A stretch of 64,000 bases of DNA from contig NZ_LGIC01000065.1 in assembly GCF_001294535.1 (NCBI RefSeq), positions 186,001-250,000 on the forward strand. The letters are read 5' to 3'. The position numbers and the translations under genes are program-made. This document shows, piece by piece, positions 1 to 7,927 of the stretch (positions are counted from its first letter, which is position 1; each line of letters begins with the position of its first letter). This stretch comes from Cypionkella psychrotolerans (GTDB taxonomy: Bacteria; Pseudomonadota; Alphaproteobacteria; Rhodobacterales; Rhodobacteraceae). The notes beneath the pieces were generated by a model. It saw only the letters and a program-made list of their open reading frames with translations, was not told the origin of the DNA and made no database searches.

Positions 1-796
1 TGAAGCCGTCGCGGTCGGACGTGGTTTCCGGAGTGAGCGTGGCTTGCGGCAGGGTTTGGATGATCTTGGCGGCGAGGTGGATGGCGTTGACGAGTTTATC
101 CTTGGCCAAACCGGGGTGGATCGAGACGCCTTTGATGGTGACGACGGCGCTGTCGGCTGAGAAGCTTTCGTATTCGATTTCGCCGACAGCACCGCCGTCA
201 AAGGTGTAGGCGAAATCGGCTTTCAGGTCCGCAGGCAGGTTGGAATGGACGCCGCGACCGATTTCCTCATCCGGGGTGAAGGCGAGGCGCAGGGTGGGAT
301 GCAGGATCCCGGGGTTGGTCAGCAGGTGGCGGGCGGCGGTCATCAGGATCGCGACGCCGGCTTTATCGTCGGCCCCGAGCAGGGTCGTGCCGGAGGCGGT
401 GATGATGTCGTGGCCTTGTTTGGTGCCGAGGTAGGGGTTGTGCTCGGGCGTAAGGGTCAGGGTGGGGTTGTCGGGAAAGCTGATCGCGCCGCCGTTGTAG
501 CCCCGGATCACCCGGGGTTTGACGCCCGCGGCGTTGAATTGCGGGGCGGTGTCGATATGGGCGAGCAGGCCGACAGTCGGGCCGGGTGCGGTGCCGGGGA
601 TGGTGGCGAGGACCGTGCCGTAGGGGGTGAGTTGCACGTCGGTTGCGCCGATGTCTTTCAGTTCGGTCTCCAGCAGGCGCAGGATGTTCAGCTGGATTTC
701 GGTGGAGGGCGAGGTGGCGGAGCTGTCGTTGGATTGGCTGTCAATGCTGGCGTAGCGGATCAGGCGGGTTTCAAGCTCGACGTGGAAATCGGTCAT
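1..796 (-). CDS. pepT: Peptidase T (tripeptide aminopeptidase), C-terminus beyond the window
   Basis: The visible N-terminal 265 residues match the M20B metallopeptidase PepT, a cytosolic di-zinc enzyme that removes the N-terminal residue of tripeptides. Metal and catalytic residues lie where the family has them: His80-x-Asp82 in LLAHIDTAP, the bridging Asp near 143 in GADDKAG, and the Glu pair 177-178 in TPDEEIGRG. The start is the ATG at 796, preceded by a GGAGG-type ribosome binding site. The gene runs off the left edge; the family is about 410 residues, so roughly 145 residues are missing. The upstream spacer holds a GGTCCC hairpin element. Family assignment is confident; exact peptide specificity is inferred. 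Confidence 0.9.
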   Translation of the reverse strand, partial: MTDFHVELETRLIRYASIDSQSNDSSATSPSTEIQLNILRLLETELKDIGATDVQLTPYGTVLATIPGTAPGPTVGLLAHIDTAPQFNAAGVKPRVIRGYNGGAISFPDNPTLTLTPEHNPYLGTKQGHDIITASGTTLLGADDKAGVAILMTAARHLLTNPGILHPTLRLAFTPDEEIGRGVHSNLPADLKADFAYTFDGGAVGEIEYESFSADSAVVTIKGVSIHPGLAKDKLVNAIHLAAKIIQTLPQATLTPETTSDRDGF

Positions 797-868
797 CTTG
801 GCCTCCGGAGGTTTGGGCGGAGTTGGGCGGAGGCAGAGGGGGGTGTCAAGGGGGGATGCGGGGAGGAA

Positions 869-955
869 TTGGGGTGGTCCCAACTCGGGACCATTTTAGT
901 GTGTTTAGAATCAATGGGTTGGGGTGGTGATTTTAAGGATTTGTTTAGGATTGCA
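869..955. repeat. GGTCCC-hairpin intergenic element, copy A
   Basis: A stem TGGTCCC (875-881), loop AACTC and GGGACCA (887-893) is followed by TTTT, then by CAATGGGTTGG and TTTTAAGGATTTG. The same arrangement recurs at 46391-46475 and, more diverged, at 2080-2165. It may serve as a terminator between the start of pepT and the glycosyltransferase gene, although both neighbours begin here rather than end, which argues for a mobile or dispersed element. Confidence 0.6.
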
Positions 956-1038
956 GCCGGGGGCTGGCGGCGCGGAGTGGACAGGATCGGGATACCCGCC
1001 TAAGCTTGCCCGGCGGACTAGAGGGAGGCTCGGGCCGG

Positions 1039-2076
1039 TTGCGATGGAGTGTTGTTGCCACAGTCAGTGAGCCTGCGCCGCTAATCATCAGCTTTGTCGC
1101 GGCCAGTTTTGCGCGGGGTGCGGCAGAGGTACATCTTTATCTCGACACGCCGCAGCCAGCGCTAGAGGCCGTATTAGCGCGGGTGCCGGGTTGTGTGCTG
1201 ATCCGCTGCGACGCGGCCTATTGGCGCGCAGCCCCGGAAGGGCGGCCTTGGGCGCCGTCGGACCGGCAGCGCTATAATTTGCAGCGCGCCTACGATGCGA
1301 GTGCGGTGGGTTGGCTGCTGCATATCGACAGCGACGAGTTTTTGTCGGCCAGCGGCGATGTCGCTTTGGCATTGGCGGCTTTGCCTACCAGTTGTCTGGT
1401 GGCGCAGGTGGCGGTGGCGGAGCGGGTGTATCTGGCGGCACCCGACCCGGAGAATATCTTTGACGGGGTGTTTCGGCGGCCCAACCCGCCACGGCTACAG
1501 GCGCAGGTGGATGCGATTGACGGTGCTGTGGCGCAGTTTCTGCGGCAGGGCATGACCAGCTATCCGTCGAGCAAGGCGTTCTTTCGCACCGGGCGGGGCT
1601 TGCAGGAGGATGTGCATTCGGCGCGCAATGTCAGCGTGGCAGAGGTCGGCACCTTGCAGGGCTGGCGGCTGTTTCATTTCGACGGGTTGACGATGCAAAG
1701 CTGGATCAGCAAGAAACAGCGGACGCTGGCGCAGCAGCCGGGGTGGCAGGCTTTTGCCCCAGCCCGGCGGGCGCAGCTGGCGGCGATTGCGGCGGCGGAT
1801 GCGACGCAGGGCGGGCTTGAGGCGCTGTATCTGTCGATCAAGCAGTTGAGCCCGGAGCGGGCGGCGGCTTTGCGGGCGCTCGATTTGATCACGCCGGGGG
1901 ATTTGGATTTGCGCGGCGATCTGGCGCGGGTGTTTCCGGGACTGGCGGTGGATCTGAGCGTGGCGGGGTATGACGGCCATGCGGTCAGCTATGTGGCGCG
2001 GCGGGCTGAGGGCTGGTTGGGTCGGATTGGCGCGGGGCTGCGGCGGCGGATCAGGCGGCTGCGGCGCGGGGTTTAG
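1039..2076 (+). CDS. Family 2-like glycosyltransferase (Glyco_tranf_2_4 type)
   Basis: A cytosolic protein of about 345 residues resembling the family 2-like glycosyltransferases common in Rhodobacterales, which begin with a W.VVATV..PA.LI stretch and carry an HIDSDEF motif (here about residues 95-101). The DxD-like acidic cluster is expected to bind nucleotide-sugar and metal. No ATG fits the frame. The TTG at 1039, ten bases after GGGAGG, starts the protein right before the conserved WSVVATV; an earlier TTG at 1006 would add 11 Gly-rich residues of no obvious family similarity. Acceptor and donor cannot be read from sequence, and no other polysaccharide genes are nearby. The C-terminus is very Arg-rich. 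Confidence 0.7.
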   Translation: MRWSVVATVSEPAPLIISFVAASFARGAAEVHLYLDTPQPALEAVLARVPGCVLIRCDAAYWRAAPEGRPWAPSDRQRYNLQRAYDASAVGWLLHIDSDEFLSASGDVALALAALPTSCLVAQVAVAERVYLAAPDPENIFDGVFRRPNPPRLQAQVDAIDGAVAQFLRQGMTSYPSSKAFFRTGRGLQEDVHSARNVSVAEVGTLQGWRLFHFDGLTMQSWISKKQRTLAQQPGWQAFAPARRAQLAAIAAADATQGGLEALYLSIKQLSPERAAALRALDLITPGDLDLRGDLARVFPGLAVDLSVAGYDGHAVSYVARRAEGWLGRIGAGLRRRIRRLRRGV

Positions 2077-2079
2077 GGG

Positions 2080-2165
2080 GAAGGTCCCGGATTGGGACTT
2101 TTGAAATGTGTTTTTGGTCAAGGGGGTGGGGAGGGGCGTTAGGGGTTTGTTAGGGATTTGAGACA
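2080..2165. repeat. GGTCCC-hairpin intergenic element, copy C (diverged)
   Basis: Immediately after the glycosyltransferase stop, GTCCC (2084-2088), loop GGATT and GGGAC (2094-2098) precede TTTTG, then GTCAAGGGGGTGG and GTTAGGGGTTTGTTAGGG. The order matches copies A and B, with TTAG-N7-TTAG where copy B has TTAA-N7-TTAA. Position and T-run suit a terminator for the upstream gene. Confidence 0.5.
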
Positions 2166-2171
2166 GAGAAG

Positions 2172-2257
2172 GTGGGGGTTTCACACCCCCAGGCTCTTGG
2201 CGAAGGGCCAAGAGCCTCCCCCGTGGGATACTTGAGCCAAGATGAAAGCGGGGGAAG
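2172..2257. repeat. Cluster of two hairpins plus one GGGATA.TTGAGCCAA repeat
   Basis: GGGGG (2174-2178) pairs with CCCCC (2186-2190). GGCTCTTGGC (2192-2201) pairs perfectly with GCCAAGAGCC (2207-2216) over a five-base loop. Directly after, 2225-2247 reads GGGATACTTGAGCCAAGATGAAA-like and belongs to the repeat family also found at 28108, 28141, 30626, 30695, 30759 and 46502. The spacer up to the next gene at 2319 shows nothing else recognised. Confidence 0.6.
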
Positions 2258-2318
2258 TGAATTGAGGTTGACCCAAACTTGGGTGTTATGATGGGTTGGT
2301 GATCTTGGTTGGCACTGA

Positions 2319-3044
2319 ATGGGGGCTGTTTTGCAAGATCGCTACGCCGGTGACGTTGGGGACTTTGCAAAGGTTGCTTTGCTGAGGAGTCTTGGGGACG
2401 GCAAAAAGCTGGGAGTGGCTTGGTATCTATACCCAGATGAGGCGCACAATTCTGACGGACGGCATACGCAATATCTCAGAGACCCTGAAAAATGGAGACA
2501 CTTAGACTCAGAGGCTTTTGATGCCCTAAGTGCTACGGCGCATGATGCTACCCTTGGACGGACAGTCGAAGGAATCGAACGCGCTGGTTTTTTACAGGGA
2601 ACTTTTTTCAATGAGCGGCTGCTAACTGCGAGTTTGCCTCATGGGCAACGATCAGAATGGCGGAAGAATTGGTTTGAAAGGCTTCAAATCAAACTCGCGG
2701 ACTCAGATTTGGTTTTTGCGGATCCTGACAATGGTTTGATTGATGATACGGCAAAGCGGCGATCACAAAAAACGTTTGGCAAGCAAATGCCGTTGCTGGA
2801 AGCTAAGGCACTCGCGGTGAACAGAACGGCAGTGCTCTATCATCACAACACACGCAGAGCCGGGGGGCATTCAGCAGAGGTGCAGCATTGGATCGAGCAA
2901 CTGGGCGAAGGCACGGTTGCGGTTCGTGCTAACGCCTATAGCTGTCGTACTTTCTTTATTGTGAATGCGGATGGAGACATGAAAGAAAAGGCCCGAGCAT
3001 TTTGCCAGCGCTGGAGTAAGCACGCGGTCAAATTTCAGGAATAA
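2319..3044 (+). CDS. Conserved hypothetical protein with FADPDNG motif
   Basis: A soluble protein of 241 residues that I do not recognise functionally. It has the look of a widespread uncharacterised bacterial family: an opening YAGDVGDFAK.ALLR stretch (about residues 9-22), a GVAWYLYPDEAH segment (about 32-43) and a hydrophobic strand ending in VFADPDNGL (about 137-145), then VLYHHNTR. The acidic D-x-D-N-G end of a strand suggests a nucleotide- or metal-binding fold, which is inference. Base composition and codon use are clearly more A/T-rich than in neighbours, and it sits between a repeat cluster and an insertion sequence, so it was probably acquired by transfer. No signal peptide or membrane segment. 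The start has no strong ribosome binding site. Confidence 0.6.
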   Translation: MGAVLQDRYAGDVGDFAKVALLRSLGDGKKLGVAWYLYPDEAHNSDGRHTQYLRDPEKWRHLDSEAFDALSATAHDATLGRTVEGIERAGFLQGTFFNERLLTASLPHGQRSEWRKNWFERLQIKLADSDLVFADPDNGLIDDTAKRRSQKTFGKQMPLLEAKALAVNRTAVLYHHNTRRAGGHSAEVQHWIEQLGEGTVAVRANAYSCRTFFIVNADGDMKEKARAFCQRWSKHAVKFQE

Positions 3045-3129
3045 TAGGGTTGTTGGCTCATTTGGTGTATCATTGGGTAAGTTGGTCCAGCCACCCTACG
3101 CCGTGACTAGGGTCCAGACTCATTGATCG

Positions 3130-3543
3130 TCAAAGCCAGAAGATGACAGTTGCGGCGAGGGCGACGGCGGAGAGGAAGGTCTTTGCGCATCGGTCGTAAC
3201 GGGTTGCAACGCGGCGCCAGTCTTTCAATCGGCCGAACATGATCTCGATCCGGTTGCGGCGCCGGTAACGTCGTTTGTCGTAGCGGACTGTCTTGCCGCG
3301 CGACTTCCGGCCGGGGATGCAGGGGCGTATCCCCTTGTCTTTCAACGCATCCCGGAACCAGTCGGCGTCATAGCCTCGGTCGGCGAGCATCCATTCCGCA
3401 GCGGGCAAACTGCCCAGCAGGGCTGCGGCTCCGGTGTAGTCGCTGACTTGGCCTGCGGTCATGAAGAACCTCAGCGGCCGCCCCCTCGCATCGGTGACGG
3501 CATGCAACTTGGTGTTCAACCCACCCTTGGTGCGACCGATCAA
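3130..3543 (-). CDS. IS5/IS427 transposase, frame B (catalytic DDE part)
   Basis: This frame supplies the rest of the DDE catalytic core: TKGGLNTKLHAV, the second Asp in LADRGYDAD and the Glu in RNRIEIMFGRLKDWRR, ending ATVIFWL, all characteristic of IS427-group transposases. It has no convincing start of its own (the listed 5' end is a TTG); the frame is open back to the slippery run at 3565-3575, so it is made as the second half of a frameshifted protein joined to frame A. The stop lies 19 bases inside the left end of the element. Confidence 0.85.
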   Translation of the reverse strand: MIGRTKGGLNTKLHAVTDARGRPLRFFMTAGQVSDYTGAAALLGSLPAAEWMLADRGYDADWFRDALKDKGIRPCIPGRKSRGKTVRYDKRRYRRRNRIEIMFGRLKDWRRVATRYDRCAKTFLSAVALAATVIFWL

Positions 3544-3905
3544 GCGCCCCCGCTGGTCGTCAGGCCCCCCTTTTTCGCCCGCAGGCTCGAAGCCGTGCGA
3601 TGCGCCTTCAGATAGGTCGCGTCGATTATGATGGTCTTCTGCTCGGTGCCTTTTGAGGCCAGCCCCTCCATCATCCTGGCGAAGACCCCCATGTCACCCC
3701 ACCGCTTCCATCGGTTGTAGAGCGTCTTCGGCGGGCCATATTCCTTGGGCGCATCGCACCACCTCAAGCCATTGCGATTGATGAAGATTATGCCGCTCAA
3801 AACCCGCCGATCATCGACGCGCGGCTTCCCATGGCTCTTCGGAAAGAACGGTCTCAGCCGCTCCACCTGCTCGTCCGTCAGCCAGAATAGATTGCTCATG
3901 ATCAC
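3540..3905 (-). CDS. IS5/IS427 transposase, frame A
   Basis: Encodes 121 residues with the N-terminal DUF4096-type DNA-binding region of IS5-family transposases (LFWLTDEQVERLRPFFP, then GLRWCDAP and TLYNRWKRW) and the first catalytic Asp in IIIDATYLKAH near residue 95. Alone it would end in an out-of-frame tail after RAKKGG. The sequence G.GGG.GGC on the coding strand (3570-3564, preceded by five A) is a slippery heptamer; slipping back one base continues as KKGGPDDQRGR into frame B, restoring the family's usual single polypeptide. Start ATG choice is between two close in-frame ATGs (MIM). Confidence 0.85.
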   Translation of the reverse strand: MIMSNLFWLTDEQVERLRPFFPKSHGKPRVDDRRVLSGIIFINRNGLRWCDAPKEYGPPKTLYNRWKRWGDMGVFARMMEGLASKGTEQKTIIIDATYLKAHRTASSLRAKKGGLTTSGGA

Positions 3906-4009
3906 CCCCGTAGCTCAGGGGCCTTGAATCACGCAGCGGCGGCAGCCTCAAGCAGATCAATGGGTCCTGACCCTAGCCAGTTTAGACACGAACCTAAGTA
4001 GAAAAACGC

Positions 4010-4039
4010 AAAATGCGTGCCCTCGCGAGCACGCATTTT
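4010..4039 (-). terminator. Rho-independent terminator of mdh
   Basis: AAAATGCGTGC (4010-4020) and GCACGCATTTT (4029-4039) form an 11-bp stem with an 8-base loop. On the minus strand it lies about 50 bases after the mdh stop and is followed by a T-rich run, so it should end mdh transcription. Confidence 0.75.
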
Positions 4040-4045
4040 AAAGTT

Positions 4046-4070
4046 GGTGCGTGAAATCACGCACCCTACC
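4046..4070. repeat. REP-like palindrome with CCTAC tail
   Basis: GGTGCGTGA and TCACGCACC form a 9-bp inverted repeat followed by CTACC. The same design with different stem bases (GGTGGGT/ACCCACC then CTACG) is at 7897-7918, and a degenerate copy ending CCACCCTACG is at 3086-3100. Paired changes in the stem indicate a REP-like family. Confidence 0.55.
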
Positions 4071-4087
4071 CGGTTGCCAACCGCGAC

Positions 4088-5161
<1,074 letters not shown>

Positions 5162-5271
5162 CTAAACGGGCGCTGGCAGCTTTGGGCTTCGGCGATAAGC
5201 TTGCGATTCAGGGGCCGCCGGGATCGGCAACGCGGTGATCATGGGTGATTCCGCAGGCAGGGGAAAGAGCC

Positions 5272-6027
5272 ATGATGGATGGATTCGCGTTTTGGGCGCT
5301 GGCGGTGCTGGCCTCGGTGTTTGTCGGCATGGGCAAGGGCGGTTTGCCGGTGGTGGGGATGCTGGGGGTGCCGGTGTTGGCACTGGTGCCGGGGATCCAT
5401 GCGGTGACGGCGGCGGGGCTGCTTTTGCCGCTGTATGTGGTGTCGGACATGTTCGGGCTCTACGCCTATCGGCGGGAGTTTGACCGTCGGGTGTTGGCGA
5501 TCTTGCTGCCAGCGGCGACTTTGGGAATTGCGATTGGCTATTTCACCGCGACTCTGGTGTCAGAGGCTTGGGTGACGGTGCTGATCGGTGTGATCGGTGT
5601 GGTGTTCGCGCTGAACCTGTTGATCAAGCGGCGGGTGGTGGTGGAGCGAAAGCAGGCTGAAGTGGCACCGGGGGTGTTCTGGGGGGCGGTGACGGGGTTT
5701 ACCAGTTTTGTCAGCCATTCTGGCGGGCCACCTTATCAGGTCTACACCATGCCTTTGGGTCTGAGCAAAGCGGTGTTTGCGGGCACCTCGACGATTGCCT
5801 TTGCCTATATCAATGCGGTGAAGCTGATCCCGTATTACCTGCTGGGGCAGATCAATTTGGCCAGCCTTGAGAAGGTCTTGGTGCTGATGCCGATTGCCGC
5901 AGCCTCGGTGTTTCTGGGGGTGCGGCTGGTGAAATGGCTGCCAGAGAAGCTGTTCTTTCAGCTGGTGACTTGGGCGCTGCTGTTGGTGTCGATCAAGCTG
6001 ATGTGGGATGGGTATAAGGCGATCTGA
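5272..6027 (+). CDS. TauE/SafE (TSUP) family membrane permease
   Basis: A hydrophobic protein of 251 residues with seven to eight predicted membrane segments and the two-half arrangement of the TSUP family: GMGKGGLPVVGMLGVP near the N-terminus (about 20-35) and the second-half signature SFVSHSGGPPYQVYTMP (about 145-160). Members export or import sulfite, sulfoacetate or other small organosulfur anions; substrate cannot be deduced. Two adjacent ATGs at 5272 and 5275 follow GGGGAAAG; an upstream ATG at 5245 lacks a site. It is alone on its strand, with no sulfur genes next to it. Confidence 0.85.
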   Translation: MMDGFAFWALAVLASVFVGMGKGGLPVVGMLGVPVLALVPGIHAVTAAGLLLPLYVVSDMFGLYAYRREFDRRVLAILLPAATLGIAIGYFTATLVSEAWVTVLIGVIGVVFALNLLIKRRVVVERKQAEVAPGVFWGAVTGFTSFVSHSGGPPYQVYTMPLGLSKAVFAGTSTIAFAYINAVKLIPYYLLGQINLASLEKVLVLMPIAAASVFLGVRLVKWLPEKLFFQLVTWALLLVSIKLMWDGYKAI

Positions 6028-6107
6028 ACGGGGGCGGCTTCGGCTGCGTGAACGGCGAGGATCAGGCCTGCGAAGCCGAGTGACAAAGCGAAGAAGGTCT
6101 TTTCCAT
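5958..6107 (-). pseudogene. Small signal-peptide ORF, probably truncated gene remnant
   Basis: An ATG at 6107 with a good ribosome binding site (GGAG six bases before) opens a 49-residue frame starting MEKTFFALSLGFAGLILA and continuing AVHAAEAAPVQ, a convincing Sec signal peptide with an Ala-x-Ala cleavage site. After cleavage only about 25 residues remain, and these are read antisense to the 3' end of the TauE/SafE gene. The simplest reading is the 5' part of a secreted-protein gene whose remainder was lost when the neighbouring gene was brought in; a genuine tiny secreted peptide is possible. Confidence 0.4.
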
Positions 6108-6261
6108 TGCAGTCTCCGGTTGGGGTTTGAGCTGAGGCTGCGCGGAAGATGCGAGGATAGTGTTAAGGCTGCGCACGGTTTTTCTGCGCTGCGGCATTTC
6201 TAGGCTTGCTGAAAGTGGCAAAATGGGGTCGGTTGGCGCAATATTGTTGCTGGAGAGAATC

Positions 6262-7122
6262 ATGACCTCTATCGCGTCGGGCCGCCCCTTCCGTTCTGTG
6301 CTGTATATTCCGGGCTCGAAAGAGCGGGCGCTGGAGAAGGCGCGCAGCCTTGCGGCGGATGCGATCATCTTCGATCTGGAGGATGCGGTGGCCCCTGAGG
6401 AAAAGGCGGCAGCGCGCGAGGTTTTGGCGCAGGCTTTGGCCGAGGGTGGCTTTGGTCATCGGGCGCGGATTGTGCGGATCAACGGGTTGGATAGCCCATG
6501 GGGGGCCGAAGATCTGGCGGTGTTTGGGGCGCATCCGGGGGTGGAGGCTGTGCTGATCCCCAAGGTAAACCGGGCTGCGGATCTGGATGCGGTGGCGGCT
6601 GTGTCGGCTAAACCCTTGTGGGCGATGATGGAAACCGCGCTGGGCATGTTGAACGCGGTGGAAATTGCCGCGCATCCCAGCCTGCAAGGCATGGTGATGG
6701 GCACCAATGATCTGGGCAAGGAATTGGGCGCTCGGCACCGGGCGGATCGGTTGCCGCTGCAGGCGGGGTTGGGCTTGTGTCTGCTGGCGGCTAAGGCCTA
6801 TGGCCGGGTAATCGTCGATGGCGTCTATAATGCGTTCAAGGATGATGCGGGGCTGCTGGCGGAATGTGTGCAGGGCCGCGACATGGGGTTTGACGGCAAA
6901 ACCTTGATCCATCCGGCACAGTTGGAGATCGCCAATGCGGCCTTTGCGCCGTCGGTGGCGGAGTTAGACCTCGCCCGGCGGCAGATCGCGGCTTTCAACC
7001 AAGCACAGGCGGCGGGGCAGGGCGTGGCGGTTGTGGATGGAAAGATCGTCGAAAACCTGCATATCGTCACCGCACAGGCGGTTCTAGGGAAGGCCCAGAT
7101 GATAGCCGCGCTGTCTGAATAG
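6262..7122 (+). CDS. mcl2: (3S)-malyl-CoA thioesterase / malyl-CoA lyase-like (HpcH/HpaI family)
   Basis: A 286-residue CitE/HpcH-type protein. It starts RSVLYIPGSKERAL and carries the Mg2+/CoA motifs IIFDLEDAVAPEEK, MMETALGMLN, MGTNDLGKELG and GKTLIHPAQLEIAN. These features and the spacing fit Mcl2, which in Rhodobacter sphaeroides hydrolyses (3S)-malyl-CoA to malate and CoA as the last step of the ethylmalonyl-CoA pathway, better than the longer lyase Mcl1. The ATG at 6262 follows GGAGAG; frames extending further upstream lack a site. It heads a tight group with an NnrU-like gene, a DUF1737 gene and mch, which supports the pathway role. Lyase activity cannot be excluded from sequence. Confidence 0.82.
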   Translation: MTSIASGRPFRSVLYIPGSKERALEKARSLAADAIIFDLEDAVAPEEKAAAREVLAQALAEGGFGHRARIVRINGLDSPWGAEDLAVFGAHPGVEAVLIPKVNRAADLDAVAAVSAKPLWAMMETALGMLNAVEIAAHPSLQGMVMGTNDLGKELGARHRADRLPLQAGLGLCLLAAKAYGRVIVDGVYNAFKDDAGLLAECVQGRDMGFDGKTLIHPAQLEIANAAFAPSVAELDLARRQIAAFNQAQAAGQGVAVVDGKIVENLHIVTAQAVLGKAQMIAALSE

Positions 7123-7131
7123 GATTTTGCG

Positions 7132-7689
7132 ATGATCTGGCTGATTTTGGGACTGGCACTTTGGGTGGGCGCGCATTTCTTCAAACGTGTGGCACCGGAT
7201 ATGCGGGCTGGCATGGGCGACAAGGGCAAGCTGGTGGTGACAGGGCTCTTGCTGTTGGCGGTGGTGCTGATGGTGGTGGGCTATCGCGCGGCGGACTGGG
7301 TTTCGGTTTACACGCCGCTTCCGGGGATGGGGCATCTGAATAACACCTTGATGTTGGTGTCTTTATTCCTGTTCGGGGTGGGCGGTACCAAGGGCATTTT
7401 GTATCCGAAGATGCGGCATCCAATGTTGTGGGGTGCTGTGGTCTGGGCGGTGGCGCATTTGCTGGTGAATGGCGATCAGGCGTCTTTGGTGCTGTTTGGC
7501 GGTATCGGGATTTGGGCCTTGGTCGAGATGCTGCTGATCAACCGGGCTGAGGTTTGGGTGGCCCCGACCAATGGGCGCGGCATCAAGGGCGATGCGATGA
7601 ACCTTGTGGGGACGGTGGTGCTGCTGGGGGTGATTGCGATGATCCATCAGTGGTTGGGCCATCCGGTGTTTTTGGGGACGTATTCCTGA
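7132..7689 (+). CDS. NnrU family integral membrane protein
   Basis: A 185-residue membrane protein with five or six hydrophobic segments and the NnrU-domain pattern: GLALWVGAHFFKRVAPDMR at the start, conserved His and Arg in membrane stretches, KMRHPMLWG and WAVAHLLVNGD in the middle. NnrU was named from denitrification gene clusters, and related domains occur in isoprenoid-modifying enzymes; the function here is unknown. It begins nine bases after mcl2 and its stop shares a base with the start of the next gene (TGATG), so these genes are probably co-transcribed and translationally coupled. Confidence 0.8.
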   Translation: MIWLILGLALWVGAHFFKRVAPDMRAGMGDKGKLVVTGLLLLAVVLMVVGYRAADWVSVYTPLPGMGHLNNTLMLVSLFLFGVGGTKGILYPKMRHPMLWGAVVWAVAHLLVNGDQASLVLFGGIGIWALVEMLLINRAEVWVAPTNGRGIKGDAMNLVGTVVLLGVIAMIHQWLGHPVFLGTYS

Positions 7690-7892
7690 TGCAGCTGTAT
7701 CGGTTTTTGTCGGACGACGACACGTCTGCGTTTTGCCACAAGGTGAGTTTGGCACTGAGCAAGGGCTGGGTGCTGCATGGCGGGCCGACCTATGGCTTTG
7801 ATGCGGCGCGCGGCGTGATGCGCTGCGGGCAGGCGGTGGTGAAGGATGTGCCGGGGACATATGACCCGGAGATGAAGCTGGGCGAGGCATAG
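7689..7892 (+). CDS. DUF1737 domain protein
   Basis: A 67-residue protein that is almost entirely one DUF1737 domain: LYRFLSDDDTSAFCHKV, ALSKGWVLHGGPTYGFD and GQAVVKDVPG match the usual order in this small family of unknown function, often found as a short stand-alone protein. The start overlaps the stop of the NnrU-like gene by one base. The next gene begins 36 bases later, after a REP-like palindrome. Confidence 0.75.
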   Translation: MQLYRFLSDDDTSAFCHKVSLALSKGWVLHGGPTYGFDAARGVMRCGQAVVKDVPGTYDPEMKLGEA

Positions 7893-7896
7893 CAGT

Positions 7897-7918
7897 GGTG
7901 GGTTTCACCCACCCTACG
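7897..7918. repeat. REP-like palindrome between DUF1737 and mch
   Basis: GGTGGGT (7897-7903), TTC, ACCCACC (7907-7913), then CTACGG. It is the same type as 4046-4070 with compensating stem changes. It lies inside an otherwise tight gene string and ends about ten bases before the mch start, close to its ribosome binding site, so a stem in the mRNA could affect mch translation. Confidence 0.55.
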
Positions 7919-7927
7919 GAGGGTGAG

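Larger units (their letters stand above)
3111..3972 (-). mobile_element. Complete IS5-family (IS427-group) insertion sequence
   Basis: An 862-bp element carries two overlapping transposase frames on the minus strand. Terminal inverted repeats are GGTCCAGACTCATTGATC at 3111-3128 and its imperfect complement at 3955-3972 (15 of 18 match). The palindromic target CTAG is present on both sides (3107-3110 and 3973-3976), as expected of IS427-group insertions. Intact ends, intact frames and matching target duplications suggest a recent insertion that may still be active. It separates the AT-richer orphan gene from the mdh terminator and interrupts no recognisable gene. Confidence 0.9.

Noticed and set aside
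245-1003. Plus-strand Gly-rich frame of 252 residues at the left edge
   Set aside because: Antisense of pepT, whose zinc ligands are intact on the minus strand.
7895-7927. Earlier GTG start for mch
   Set aside because: The added residues are encoded by the REP-like palindrome and ribosome binding site, and family similarity begins after the ATG at 7928.
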